Both the position numbers and the translations under genes were made by a program. 64,000 bases of DNA from Apteryx mantelli (Eukaryota > Chordata > Aves > Apterygiformes > Apterygidae): NCBI RefSeq assembly GCF_036417845.1, contig NC_090020.1:31294425-31358424 (forward strand), given 5' to 3'. The notes beneath the pieces were generated by a model. That model had not been told where the DNA came from. It searched no databases and was given only the letters and a program-made list of their open reading frames with translations. This document shows positions 38,657 through 64,000 of the stretch, piece after piece (position 1 is the stretch's first letter; every line of letters begins with the position of its first letter).

Positions 38657-39249
38657 TAGGAAGTGAAATTAAAACTTATAAACTATAAATACAAATGCCA
38701 AGGTATTACATGAGATATCCAGAGCTACTATCTTTTTTAATTTCTCACAAGTATTTCCTATGGAATTCAACATACAACAGGGAAACCAAACAAGTTTAGT
38801 CTGTATACAATGAAAAACAAATTACAGAGTGAGATACTGTCAATTTGCCAATTCATAAGAATTTCTACCTCATACAAATGAATCTCTGAAAACTAGAATT
38901 CAATCATTAATGGTACACCAACTGCCCTTTCTAACAGTTATTTGCATTAAGCAAGCTGCCTAGAAATAGGTGTACTTTACCACTGTAACTCAGTGACATC
39001 ACAAAGTTTTTAAATACTTTATTTATATACTGTCACCAATAATATATGTACTGCAAAGAGGGCCAAACACTTGCAAAAAAGTCAAATTTTACACGTTTGC
39101 ATGAATATTTTTGCATTTTTTTCCCAAATAGCAAAGCTGAGCCATTGTTTTCACACTGTTTCTTTAATTTACCAAGAACATTTAACTCCATTTATATCAA
39201 AGAAGCAGAAGAGCAAGCTTAACAGCAACTTTCATTTATGCATCTTGTT

Positions 39250-39270
39250 GGGGGGGGGAGGGGGAGGGTG
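39250..39270 (-). other. HNRNPK: poly(C) tract in HNRNPK 3' UTR
   Basis: The plus strand has G-runs of nine, five and three. The HNRNPK transcript therefore carries CACCC, five C and nine C separated by single U residues. Such pyrimidine and C-run elements are typical ligands of the KH domains of hnRNP K itself. Confidence 0.75.
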
Positions 39271-39750
39271 TATCCATTTTAGACATTATCTTATGCATAT
39301 CTAAAAAAAATGACCACCAAGAATAGGTTCACTAGATTTATTTAAAAATCATAAAACGTTTCTTACAAAAGAGCATTACATTCTGCACACTGCTCTTAAA
39401 GGATGCCAGGGACATGTGGACTACCAGTATTCTCCCCCCTTCAAAAAAAATACAGTGTACATAAAGCAAGGTGTTCACAATAGTTACAGGAAACATTACA
39501 ATTTACCACCAACAATGAACAAAAATAAAATCCACTCTCTGCTGCTGTTTCAAAATTTCAATGTTAGTCTCGCGCGCCCTTTCCCTCCCCCCAAATATTT
39601 GTAAGGAACTAAAACATTACATCTGGTGGACAGCAAAGATTCCACTACACCTCAAATGCAGAACACCTATGAAGCAGAGGAATGTTGGCTTTTTAAACAG
39701 AAGCAGATAAAAAAAAAAGGGTGCAGGACTCCTTCAGTTCTTCACTAGTC

Positions 39751-54965
<15,215 letters not shown>

Positions 54966-55100
54966 TACCTTTTATTCTTAGGTGGGCAGATAAAACCTGT
55001 TGCAGAATAAAAAAGCTAGTACATATATTTTGTGAAAAAGCAAACTGTGCATTGTAATAAAGGGAAAAAGCAGAAAGAAATGTCTGCTTCTAGAACTTAC

Positions 55101-55180
55101 CGGTATTATATATCCTTCCAGAGCAAAACTCAAGTGTTTCTGGGCGGGATCAAAACCCAACAGCCAATTGCTTCAGGAGC
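55101..55180 (-). other. HNRNPK: HNRNPK 5' UTR exon
   Basis: An 80-nt exon on the minus strand with acceptor TTTTCATAG and a strong donor ACCG/GTAAGT. It lies just upstream of the start-codon exon and opens no extended coding frame into it. Confidence 0.65.
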
Positions 55181-57542
55181 CTATGAAAACAGCATACATC
55201 AGTTGTAGCTCTGTTCACTTACAGCTCTGATTCTTGCTATAGCAGAAGAAGGGGATTTGTCCTGAGCTTTTGCTACAAAGCTTTTCTTTATAAAAGAGAA
55301 AGTGTAACAAGGCCAAACACATCACTAAGGAGAAATAACAGTCAAACTTACAGTTAAACAACCATATCTGAATTATTCTGGACTACTTAGTTTTCAGGTA
55401 TTTGCTAGTTTTAAAATATTCACATTTACTGAAACTGATTTTCAGATATTTAAAGTGAGCAAGTATCCAGTTCCTATCACAGCATGTAATGCATGTTTTG
55501 GACTTTCTTTTTAAAAGGCACCATTTCAGTCTGCTCCGATTGTTTAGTTTTAAACAATTTAGTCTAAAAAAAGTCCAAGTATGATAACTGCCAGCACTAT
55601 TTTTACAAATTCTGTATCAACTTACTAACAGACATTTTAGTACACCTCCATTCAACTATAACAGCTGAACAAAAGACAAATTATGCACAAGCCACCTTTT
55701 AGAAAAATCCTGCTGAAAATACCAGAGTCTGGTTACATATAATCCTCTCCACAGATGCACCAAGAACCTCAAAAGCAAATGAACTTCCTTCTGATTTGGT
55801 GAAACAGGCATCTCATTTGCGATTTTTAAGTTCATCTGAGAATACTTGTAAGTCATATTAGAATTCCAGGCAGAAGAAACAATTTGGTATATTATTCTCT
55901 TCAAGCACACATTTCTACAGACAAATACAACCCAACAAAGAATGCTAGTTTCCCCCCCTCGACTTTGAATTTTATTGCCTTAAGTTCCACAGCCTAAACA
56001 AAAGGTGAAAACTTGCTTGCAAATCCAAGAAGAAAAAATGAGATACATTAAGCTTTTTAAATATCCTCTGAACCAGCTGTTAATTAACAGTTGCTCTGTT
56101 TGTGCAGGCTAACAGCAGCCACTGCCTGTAGGCACCAGCCGCGGCTATTTGACTGCCTTCCCAGCACACGCTGGTATTTCCAGACACCCGATGTGAGCTA
56201 ATGCTTTAAGCGTAGCCAAGTCTCAAACAGACTTTGCCAAAATGCTGTTATTGGGGTGAGGGCGTAAGAGGAAGATCGCACAAGGCCTTTCAGACCCTGG
56301 TTATTCTATTTCCGACCCTCCCAATAAGCTCAGAGCTGCGGTGGAAGAAATGTAATATACTATAACAGGCTTATGTCCCCTTCAAATCCCCCTTAGTCAT
56401 ACGTATGGAAGGCGCTCTCCGTTAGTCACTGTGCTCTGCTGCGTAAATCGAGCCTGCGGGGCTGGCTAATGCAACGCTTTTGGAAGCCCCGAAAGGCCAA
56501 AGCGGCCACGGAAGGAACAGCGCAGCACCAGCGCCCACGGAAACGAGGGAAGGGCTGGCAGCCGCCGGCGCGCCCCCCGCTCCGCTCCTCTTCTGCGGCA
56601 GCGCAGCAACCCCCGCTGTCCGGCGTTGCCCCTCGCGCGGCCCCCGCCGCAGCCGCCCGGCCCGGCAGCGGGTGGGGGGAAGGGCGGCGTTACACAACCC
56701 GCAGCGGCGCCGCGCCTCGCCGGCGGCGGCGATCAGCAGAAATGGCGGCCGCTGTAATGGCGCCTGCCCGCTGCTAGGCGGAGCCGGGAGCGGAAAAGCC
56801 GCCACCACCACGCGGTCACAAGAAGATTTTACCCCCCTTCGCCTGGGGAGACACAAAGGCGGCCTTCGCCCCGGAGCCCCTGCGCGGCTGGCCGGGCGCA
56901 ACGGCCCTGCCGCCAGCGGGGCCCCGCCGCCGCCGCGATGGCCCCGAAAGACGCAGGCTCCGCCGCGGCGCCTCCCACCTCGGCCTCGCTCGCCTCCGCG
57001 CAGGCCGCAGCACAGAGCGCCGCCCGCCCGCCCTCCTCCGGCCATAATTCCCCGCAGCTCGCCCCGGGCACAGAGCTGCCAGGGCGGGCGCACCGAGGCG
57101 GCGGCGGCCGCTCCCCCGCCCAACGCGCGCAGCCGCTAGCGCTGCCGGCCTCCGCCGCACCGGCCGCCGCGCCCGCACCAGCGGCGGGCAGCGGCACCCA
57201 CTGCCTTCCCCCCCGCACGGGCGGCGCCCCTCCGGCCCGCACGCTGCCCCCAGTCGCTCCGCAGTACGCGAGGAAGCGACCAGCCTTCCGCAGCTGAGGT
57301 GCCCGCGCCTACGCGACTCCGCCGCCGCCCCACCGGCAGGGAAGAGGAGAAAAAAGGCCTCGATCCCGCCGCTATCCCTGCGGAAGCCCGCGGGCGCCCC
57401 GAGCCGCGGCGGCGGCGCCCAGCGGGCTGGAGCCCCGCGGCAGGGGCCGAGCAGGCCCGCCGCACCGCCCAGAGGGGCGCGATGGCAGCTCCGCTCCGCT
57501 CGCCCCGGTCCCGCCAGGCCTAGCCCGGGCCCCCCTCCCCGA

Positions 57543-57556
57543 GCGCGCGCGCGCGC
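57543..57556. repeat. (GC)7 alternating run
   Basis: Strict G/C alternation in the HNRNPK first-intron part of the island. Confidence 0.8.
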
Positions 57557-57607
57557 CGCCCCCTCCTTCGCCTCCGCCGGCTGCGTGTCCGCGCGGGCCG
57601 CGCTCAC

Positions 57608-57690
57608 CTGCGCCCGCCGCCGGCCCCACCGCGTATGCGAGAGAAAGGGGAGCAGCCCCCGCCGCCGACGCGCACGGCCACCAGCGCCGC
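57608..57690 (-). other. HNRNPK: candidate alternative HNRNPK first exon
   Basis: Donor GCGCAG/GTGAGC, exon end at 57608. A minus-strand CCAAT (ATTGG at 57697-57701) lies about 90 nt upstream of the donor. The 5' limit is an estimate. Confidence 0.4.
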
Positions 57691-57900
57691 CCGCCGATTG
57701 GCCCGGCCGCCTCCCCCCTGCGCGGGTCCGCCGCCGCCCCGTTGGCGGAGGGAGCTGTCCATCAGGGCGGGGGCGGACCCCGCTTCACCCCGCCCTCCGT
57801 GCGCGCCACGGCGAGCCAGGCCTGGGCGCCGCGAGGAGAGGAGAGGAGCGCGATCCGCCCCGCGCCGCCCCGGCCCGGCCCGCCCGGGTGTCCTTTTTAC

Positions 57901-58030
57901 CTGCCGGGAGGGAGCCGCGAGGAGAGCGGCGGCGGCGGAGACGGCGGGAGGCGGCAAAGCGGAGCGAGAGCGGCCTCCGTCACGGGAAGAGAAAATGGCG
58001 TCTGCTAAAACTCCGCCTTGCGCTCGCCGC
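57901..58030 (-). other. HNRNPK: probable HNRNPK main first exon
   Basis: Donor CGGCAG/GTAAAA, exon end at 57901. The exon is GC-rich and noncoding. The transcription start is estimated near 58,000-58,040, just downstream (minus strand) of the TCTCGCGAG element and about 60-90 nt from a CCAAT box. Confidence 0.55.
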
Positions 58031-58051
58031 CTAGCGCCGGTTGTGCGGAGC

Positions 58052-58061
58052 TCTCGCGAGG
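58052..58061. promoter_or_regulatory. TCTCGCGAG(G) palindromic promoter element
   Basis: Nine of ten bases match TCTCGCGAGA, a palindromic element described in the HNRNPK promoter and in many other CpG promoters. The last base here is G. Confidence 0.7.
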
Positions 58062-58109
58062 CTTGAGGGCGCGCGCTGCTACGCGCCTCCCATTGGCCGT
58101 TGGGGCGCG

Positions 58110-58205
58110 CGGGGTTTTTGGGGGTTGCGCGCGGAGGGTCCCTCCCCCCGCCCCCCCCAACCCGCCGGTGGTGGGAGCCGGGGCCGCCCGGCCGGTGGCG
58201 TCCGG
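58110..58205 (+). other. RMI1: probable RMI1 noncoding exon 1
   Basis: Plus-strand donor TCCGG/GTGAGTGC at 58206. An alternative donor AGCAG/GTGCGT at 58441 could define a longer first exon. The 5' limit is estimated. Confidence 0.5.
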
Positions 58206-58217
58206 GTGAGTGCGGGG

Positions 58218-58241
58218 CGGCTCGGCTCGGCTCGGCTCGGC
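58218..58241. repeat. GGCTC pentamer tandem repeat
   Basis: Four to five units of GGCTC lie just after the RMI1 exon 1 donor. Confidence 0.85.
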
Positions 58242-59427
58242 CGCCGCGAGGCGGGGCGAGGCGGGGGGAGCCGCGGTGGCGGCGGCGCCGCCGCTCGTCG
58301 CCTCCGGGGGGCTGGGAGGGGCCGCGGCCCGCGGGGCGGTGTCCGGCCTCGCCGCGGCCCCGGCGGGAAGCCTCATCGCAGCGCGGGACCGGCCGCCCCT
58401 GAGAGCCAGGCGGGCTCAGGCCTATTGAGGAGTGAGCAGGTGCGTTACTCCACCCAGAAGAAATTGTGCAGTTACTTTTTTTTAACTGGAGCAGCATTTG
58501 GGAGAACGTTAAGGAGACTGTTTTTTTTTTCCTTGGCTGCAGGTTTCAATGGCAGAAGGCAAGCCCTGTGTTTCTTAAGTATTTTTACTTTTTTTTTGGG
58601 GGGGGGTAGTTCTGCAGAGAAATCAAGCTCTCTGAGGTTTTTTGGCCCTTTGTCTTAACTGTGCTTGGAACTGATTATCCCTTTATACACCTTAAATTTG
58701 CTTAGTCACTTCAAAAGCTAGCAGCTGGCCAGAGTTTATTAACCACCGATGTTCCGAGACAGTGACTGCCAAAATTTCGTAGTACTGCAGTCAAAGGCTG
58801 AACTGGGGCTCCAGATAACACTGATGTTTCAGGCTAGCCTTCTCTCAATGGTCCCAAAGCTTTCATCCAGTTCCAGTGTAAAAATCACCTCTGTGGTGCA
58901 AATGCTCACGGATCCTAACTTGTTTGTATTGTAAATGGGGCCTCCTACTTCCATTCATAGCAGTGCTAATGAGATAGGACAATAACTTATAAGGTCAATT
59001 TCTAAAGTAGTGTTGCTGTTCACAGCAGCACCCACAGGAACAAAAAAATCTGTCAGGAGGATAAATTTTTTTTTGTTCTCTCTCTTTCCAACCATAGGAA
59101 AATTATTTCCCTTGTATACTTCCAATTAAATCAACAGAAAAGATGAAGCCATCAAGGCTGCTTGTAGAAGTGTCAGTACTTTCCTGATACTCTGCAATAT
59201 CAGGAACAGCCTATGGCTGTTTATGCTGATTGGAGTTTATTTGTTTAAATGTTGGAAATGCACGTTTATTTTTAGCATTTCAGTTTTACAGAATTGCTTC
59301 TATGTTGTCATACTTGGAATGACTGAACTGAATTGGGAGCAAACTTCTGTATAACACCAGTGAGAGACATGTCATAACTTTAGCAATTGTCAGAAGAGTA
59401 AATATATCTTTTTGGGTTTTCTTCTAG

Positions 59428-59455
59428 GGAATTCACGTTTTTCTTTTAACTTAAA
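59428..59455 (+). other. RMI1: RMI1 5' UTR part of coding exon
   Basis: The acceptor TTTTCTTCTAG ends at 59427 and is followed by 28 nt of leader. The 1.2-kb intron from 58206 separates it from the CpG-island exon. Confidence 0.8.
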
Positions 59456-61333
59456 ATGTCTACATCAAATATTGCAGCAAGAGCAGAAACTTGGCTTTCA
59501 TCCACATGGCATATTAAAGTTCCTTTGACCTGGCTGGAAGCATGTATTAATTGGATCCAGGAAGAAAACAGTGGTAGTAACTTGAGTCAAGCTCAGATTA
59601 ACAGACAGGTGTTTGAGCAATGGCTTCTTACAGATCTAAGAGATTTGGAATATCCCATTTTGCCTGATTGCATCTTGGATGCCCCCAAAGGAGAATTGTC
59701 TGGCTTCTACTCAATACAAATTGATTCTCTAGTTGATGTTAGCCAGCCAGCATATTCCCAGTTGCAGAAGCTAAGAGGAAAAAGTACTGTAAATGAAGAA
59801 GTAACAGCCAACACTCAGGCGTTCCAAAAGCCCTGGGAAGCAAAGCCTACTCGAATGCTGATGCTGCAACTAACTGATGGGGTACATCAAATTCAGGGCA
59901 TGGAATATCAACCAGTTCCTGTCCTCCATAGTAATCTTCCTCCAGGAACAAAAATCACTGTACAGGGTAATGTTGCATATCGTCTTGGAGTCCTTTTGCT
60001 TAAACCAGAAAATGTAAAATTGTTAGGGGGTGAAGTGGACGCTCTTCTAGAGGAGTATAGTCAGGAAAGAGTCCTTGCTAGATTAATTGGAGAAGCTGAG
60101 AACCCTAATCCTGTTGGACGAACTGATCATGAACAAGTTGTTCCAAGGCCTGTAGACGAATTAGGGCAAGCTCTAGGCCCTTCAGATGAAGAGCTTTTAG
60201 CTGGTCTTGAGGAAAATAATGAATTTACTTTAAACAGTGAAACACCTTTAGAGAGTGGGTATTGCAGTAGAAGCAATAATTTTAGCACAACCTCAGGTTC
60301 ACGCAATGGAAATGTTTTGCAACAAGAATTTGGAAGTCCTTTTCCTCATTCAGATGAACAAATTTCATGTCCTGTAGAATATGCTGATGGCTTTTTAAAT
60401 GACTTTCCTTTGGAAGATGACTTGCTTCTGGAAGAAGAGATCCAAAGAGAGCTGGAAGAAGTGCCACCAGCGGTCAGGAACAGAAACATAGGTTTAGTTA
60501 CTGAGAGACTTCCACATATGTCTAGAAGCTCATGTAATTCATCTTTGAATGGCACTTATGAAACAGATGACAAGAATGAGAGAGAGAAACCTGTAGAAGC
60601 TACCAGCAGCCACAAGACTTTTGGAGGAAGAGTATCTACTGGAGGTGAAAATAGTACAAGTAATTCTTCACAGCATAATAGCGTACATCAGACCAACAGT
60701 TCTGCAGATTTCTCTTTGGATAATACTCCCAAAGAAAGACTCAATGATACAGATCTAGCTGAGAGCAGACAAAAATTCTGGAACACTTCTGCCATCAGGC
60801 TCCTAAACAGTGAGCCAGTATTTTTCTCAAAAACAGACCCAGAAGCAGATCAGCAGAAACATGATATACAAACCTTTTCTCACAAAGCAGTAGAGGCGCA
60901 TGATCTTGATTTATATTCTCCACCTTTCACATACATTTCTGTTCTCCTTGCAAAAAAAACAGAAACTGTTACAATTCTGAAAGTCAAATGTTTTATTGTA
61001 ACTCTTACTGGAAAGCTCACAAGCAGCAATGGGTCCTGGGGTATAAAGGCAAAAATTTCTGATGGTTCGGCTTATCTAGAAGTAGATTTTGCTGATGATA
61101 TTCTGACAAGTTTGATTGGATTTTCAGTACCTGAAATGAATATATTGAAAAAAGATCCTACTTCACATGCAAAGCTTAAGGATGGTTTAGAAAAATGTCA
61201 AAGACACCTAATAGATCTCTGTTGTTTGATGACTATAGAGTTTAATCCTTTTCAGTCTAAAGCCACTGTATTAGTTCTACAGGATGCTGATGCAAGGCAT
61301 CTAGAACAATTGAAGAAACGTTTATATAAATAA
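59456..61333 (+). CDS. RMI1: RecQ-mediated genome instability protein 1 (625 aa)
   Basis: RMI1 is a scaffold of the BLM-TOP3A-RMI1-RMI2 complex that dissolves double Holliday junctions. It stimulates TOP3A and recruits RMI2 in the nucleus. The whole CDS is one exon of 625 codons, the same length as I recall for human. The N-terminal helical region (about 1-65, with [16 protein letters not shown] and [15 protein letters not shown]) leads into OB-fold 1 (about 65-215, with [37 protein letters not shown] and [20 protein letters not shown]). Residues about 215-480 form a polar, acidic, Ser/Asn-rich and poorly conserved linker. The C-terminal OB-fold 2 (about 485-625, with [44 protein letters not shown] and [10 protein letters not shown]) is the RMI2-binding part in the family. 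The exon begins at acceptor TTCTAG/GG (59428), 28 nt before the ATG. The stop is TAA. Confidence 0.98.
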   Translation: MSTSNIAARAETWLSSTWHIKVPLTWLEACINWIQEENSGSNLSQAQINRQVFEQWLLTDLRDLEYPILPDCILDAPKGELSGFYSIQIDSLVDVSQPAYSQLQKLRGKSTVNEEVTANTQAFQKPWEAKPTRMLMLQLTDGVHQIQGMEYQPVPVLHSNLPPGTKITVQGNVAYRLGVLLLKPENVKLLGGEVDALLEEYSQERVLARLIGEAENPNPVGRTDHEQVVPRPVDELGQALGPSDEELLAGLEENNEFTLNSETPLESGYCSRSNNFSTTSGSRNGNVLQQEFGSPFPHSDEQISCPVEYADGFLNDFPLEDDLLLEEEIQRELEEVPPAVRNRNIGLVTERLPHMSRSSCNSSLNGTYETDDKNEREKPVEATSSHKTFGGRVSTGGENSTSNSSQHNSVHQTNSSADFSLDNTPKERLNDTDLAESRQKFWNTSAIRLLNSEPVFFSKTDPEADQQKHDIQTFSHKAVEAHDLDLYSPPFTYISVLLAKKTETVTILKVKCFIVTLTGKLTSSNGSWGIKAKISDGSAYLEVDFADDILTSLIGFSVPEMNILKKDPTSHAKLKDGLEKCQRHLIDLCCLMTIEFNPFQSKATVLVLQDADARHLEQLKKRLYK

Positions 61334-61510
61334 TGTGTGGAAACTTCTGGAATGTGGATTAGGAACATTTCAGTCAAGATTTCTCCCAGGGGACTGTTAA
61401 AATTTCAATGATAAGTCTTTTCTCTTTTGAGAAAAATATTGGAAGAGTGAGAGGAGGAGATGACAGAGGGGGGGAATTTAGCAGTTTGTTTCTTATGATG
61501 AGCATATTTA

Positions 61511-61516
61511 AATAAA
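61511..61516 (+). other. RMI1: candidate RMI1 poly(A) signal AATAAA
   Basis: AATAAA lies 178 nt after the stop codon. A second lies at 61,624 and AATTAAA-like hexamers lie near 62,188. Longer 3' UTRs are possible. Confidence 0.45.
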
Positions 61517-61539
61517 CTTCAAACATGTTTGACTTAAGA

Positions 61540-64000
61540 AATTCATGTATCACTTTTATTCTGCAAAATCCTCCATGTTCTTGACTGTTGATCTGGAGTA
61601 GCAGATTTTGTCAGGAAATGGATAATAAAGAGAAGATTAGCTCATTCTTGCGCTTAAAAGAATGAATACCAGCCTGATTTTTAAAAGGTAGTTATTGGAA
61701 ACTGCCAGCCTCTTCTCAGAGGAAAGCGATTAAACAAAGAATTGTTGTTTAGATGCAAAGTCACTTCTGACTATGCCAACTTGAAAATTTTTATGCATAA
61801 TTAGTGTTCAAGAACCTGAAGTGAAGGATCACCTTGCTCTAAATATTCAGGTGAGAAAAAACAGTGTATACTTAAATGGGATAAAAATCTATGTACTTGT
61901 TTAAAAAAAAAATCTCAAAATATTTTAAAGTAATCCTTTATTAATGGAAAAGATTGATTGTAACATGGGGAATCTATTTTTGTCTTGTTAATGCTAATCA
62001 TTACTAATAGTTTTGAACCTACAGCCAACCTTATTAATTAGCTTTTACAGTATTTACTAGTCTAATCTCTTCACAGCGTAGCTGTGTACTTGATGTGCAT
62101 CATATATGTTGTACATGTATAACTGTGTTGGCCTTAAGTTCGTTTTTTTTAATTTCTGCTTTTAGAATGTATTTTTTTTTAAAAGCCAATTAAAGTTTAA
62201 ATGAAAACTTTTTGATGGAAACTCCTTAGTCCCTTTCAAAGGAAAATATCCATCTTATTGTGTTTAAAGGTATCAGAAATGGATTATTTGTTTTTTATTT
62301 CTTTCTTTACTTTTCTTTTTTTTTTGAAAACAGTAGAATTCAAAATCCTGTCTGGGGTAGAGGATGAATGACAAGAGAATTCTATGCAATATTGATATAA
62401 CTTGCTAAGAATGTAAAATTGGTAGCTAAAAGTGGGATTTTCCAATTGGATTGGTGGCCTCTTCCTTCTCTTAATAATGGCTGCTAGGCCATTGGAAACT
62501 GCTGTAAGAGATTGTCATTATCACCTTCCTCCTTTTCCCCCTCCCCGGCCCCAGCCTCCCAAAAGGAGACATCCTTTGAGACTCCAAGTGATTTAGGAAA
62601 AACTAGAGATAATTTAAGTAAAGTAAAAATGTTGGGGGTGGGGGGATGGGAAAGCTTTGTAAGACATACACGTTTTTAGGCTTTATTTCATACCGTTAAA
62701 TGCATGAATTCCTGTGTCCTTTTCCTTCCTCTCCTCCCCCTTCCCTCCCTACTCTAAAGAGAACCTGAGCAAACCGTGACCCTGTGAGTCATCTTTGGGC
62801 TCTTACTTTCTGAGAAGCTGTTGGGGATCATGCATCATTTAGAACTGTAACAGCAAAGGTTTTTGTCTTTATGAAACCTGAGTTGCTGAAACCTTGATTT
62901 CAAGAAAAAAACTGTTAGGGAACTGACCAAGCTTCATCTCATGTAATCCCTTCAATAGGAAATACAGCTAACTATAAGCCTCTAGTGCAGTTTTATGGAA
63001 ACCTCTTCATTTTTTTGTATTATAGTTATGGAAAAAGCTTAATTTCCTTTGAAGTTTTGGGTTTACCCTGAAAGAGGGTGAGGAGACCTTAAAGTTTCAG
63101 CTAGATTAATAGCCCATGCGTTTTATTCTACTTGTATAAAGCAAGAGTGATGTCATTCAAACCACTTAAATTGAATCAAATTAAGTGTTATCTTTATCTT
63201 AGCTGATCAAATCACACCTGCCCCTCTTTTTTGAATCTGTATTAAGGATTAGTCATCTTTGCTATAAGAAGTTCATGCTTCACTGTCCTTTGCCTTAAAG
63301 GCACTGTGTTATTTTTCTGACTTTTCCTTCTCCCCCCTCCCTGCATTGTCCCTGTCTTCATTTTTAGAATGTTCTTCCTGGAAGGCTATTGCTGTGCATG
63401 TTCTCAAGTACAAGCAACAAAAATCTCAATACCATCAAGCTGTTTAGTGCTTGAATTTGCACAGTAAATACTTCAATATAATTTTCTGGCATGTAATGAT
63501 TCCATGTCTGTATTTAAGTCTATAGAAATAATGAGAAATATTATATAGTTTTGTAACTTTCAGGCAAGAAAAAGAATGAAAGGAACTGATATTGAGAACA
63601 CATGCTTAGTTAAGGGCAGCATGTCAAACAGAAAATGCCATATGTGATTGTGTGTGCCAAACTGAAGTCATTGGTTCATGCTTAATCCAGTTCATCGGTT
63701 CTCAAAACCAAGATCTGTATTACTAGTCCAGCAGTTTTGCTCTGCATGTATGTATATTGCCTCTATGAGCCAAGCAATGGTGCATGTCTCAGTCTTTCAG
63801 ATAATCAAGAGTTCTTATTAGGGGCCAAATTCAGGGAACAAGCTGTGTGCTTTACAGATTCTGGAAATGATCAGGAATAAAGGTATGACCATGCTTCTGC
63901 TAGGGAGTGCAACAGAATTCCTGTAAAAGCTGCTGAAGCCAATTGCTCTGGCATCCCTGAGTTACATGTAGCCCTCTAGCAGAAAGCAGTCCCTGCTCTT
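61540..64000. other. RMI1 extended 3' UTR or intergenic
   Basis: AT-rich DNA with T-rich and C-rich patches, for example CCTTTTCCCCCTCCCC near 62,533. No coding exon, RNA gene or recognisable transposon was seen. Confidence 0.5.

Larger units (their letters stand above)
56430..58430. promoter_or_regulatory. 2-kb CpG island, HNRNPK/RMI1 bidirectional promoter
   Basis: A long GC/CpG-rich block from which HNRNPK (minus) and RMI1 (plus) diverge. It holds two minus-strand first-exon donors (57,901 and 57,608), one plus-strand donor (58,205), CCAAT boxes on the minus strand (58092-58096 and 57697-57701) and a TCTCGCGAG core (58052-58060). Many long open frames here are composition artefacts. Confidence 0.85.

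Noticed and set aside
56422-58660. Long open reading frames on both strands (up to about 300 codons) in the HNRNPK/RMI1 island
   Set aside because: Gly/Ala/Arg/Pro-rich products overlapping in several frames, with no domain or conserved motif, are what stop-poor GC-rich DNA yields. The region is explained as promoter and noncoding first exons.

Overview
This is an animal nuclear window, and most likely avian. It holds spliced genes with GT-AG introns, CpG-island promoters, long AT-rich introns, microsatellites and apparent ancient MIR-like SINE remnants. The gene order matches the vertebrate block that is GKAP1-KIF27-QNG1(C9orf64)-HNRNPK-RMI1 on human 9q21 and that I recall as Z-linked in birds. 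The bird call rests on three points: the compact gene spacing, a deduced hnRNP K of exactly 427 residues with a non-mammalian segment after the RGG/proline-rich region, and overall protein similarity. The species cannot be read from the sequence.

Layout. Positions 1-2,560 hold a CpG island and probable noncoding first exon on the minus strand, assigned to GKAP1 by synteny only. Positions 2,570-5,790 are intergenic. KIF27 lies on the minus strand: 17 coding exons between 6,455 and 28,020 encode 1,410 residues, with a noncoding first exon in the CpG island near 29.8 kb. QNG1 (minus, 4 exons, 30,479-37,870, 341 residues) starts in its own CpG island. HNRNPK (minus, 14 coding exons, 39,751-54,965) has at least one 5' UTR exon and alternative first exons in a 2-kb CpG island. 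Its last intron contains the complete mir-7-1 hairpin (40,204-40,313). RMI1 (plus, single coding exon 59,456-61,333, 625 residues) is transcribed divergently from the same island. The rest, to 64,000, is RMI1 3' UTR and intergenic DNA.

Functions. KIF27 is a ciliary or Hedgehog-type kinesin-4 family motor. QNG1 is the queuosine-5'-phosphate glycosylase that salvages queuine. hnRNP K is a poly(C)-binding RNA-processing factor that also hosts miR-7. RMI1 is the OB-fold scaffold of the BLM-TOP3A dissolvasome. These genes do not form a pathway; their adjacency is ancient vertebrate synteny. I found no wholly new system. The most interesting signals are inside HNRNPK: a short exon in place of the mammalian nuclear-shuttling segment, a C-run array upstream of a frame-breaking 44-nt exon, a GC-AG intron carrying miR-7-1 with two tandem terminal exons, a 22-nt microexon, and a poly(C) tract in its own 3' UTR.

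Method limits. Exon joins were made by eye from splice consensus, reading frame and similarity to remembered family proteins. Transcription starts and poly(A) sites are estimates.
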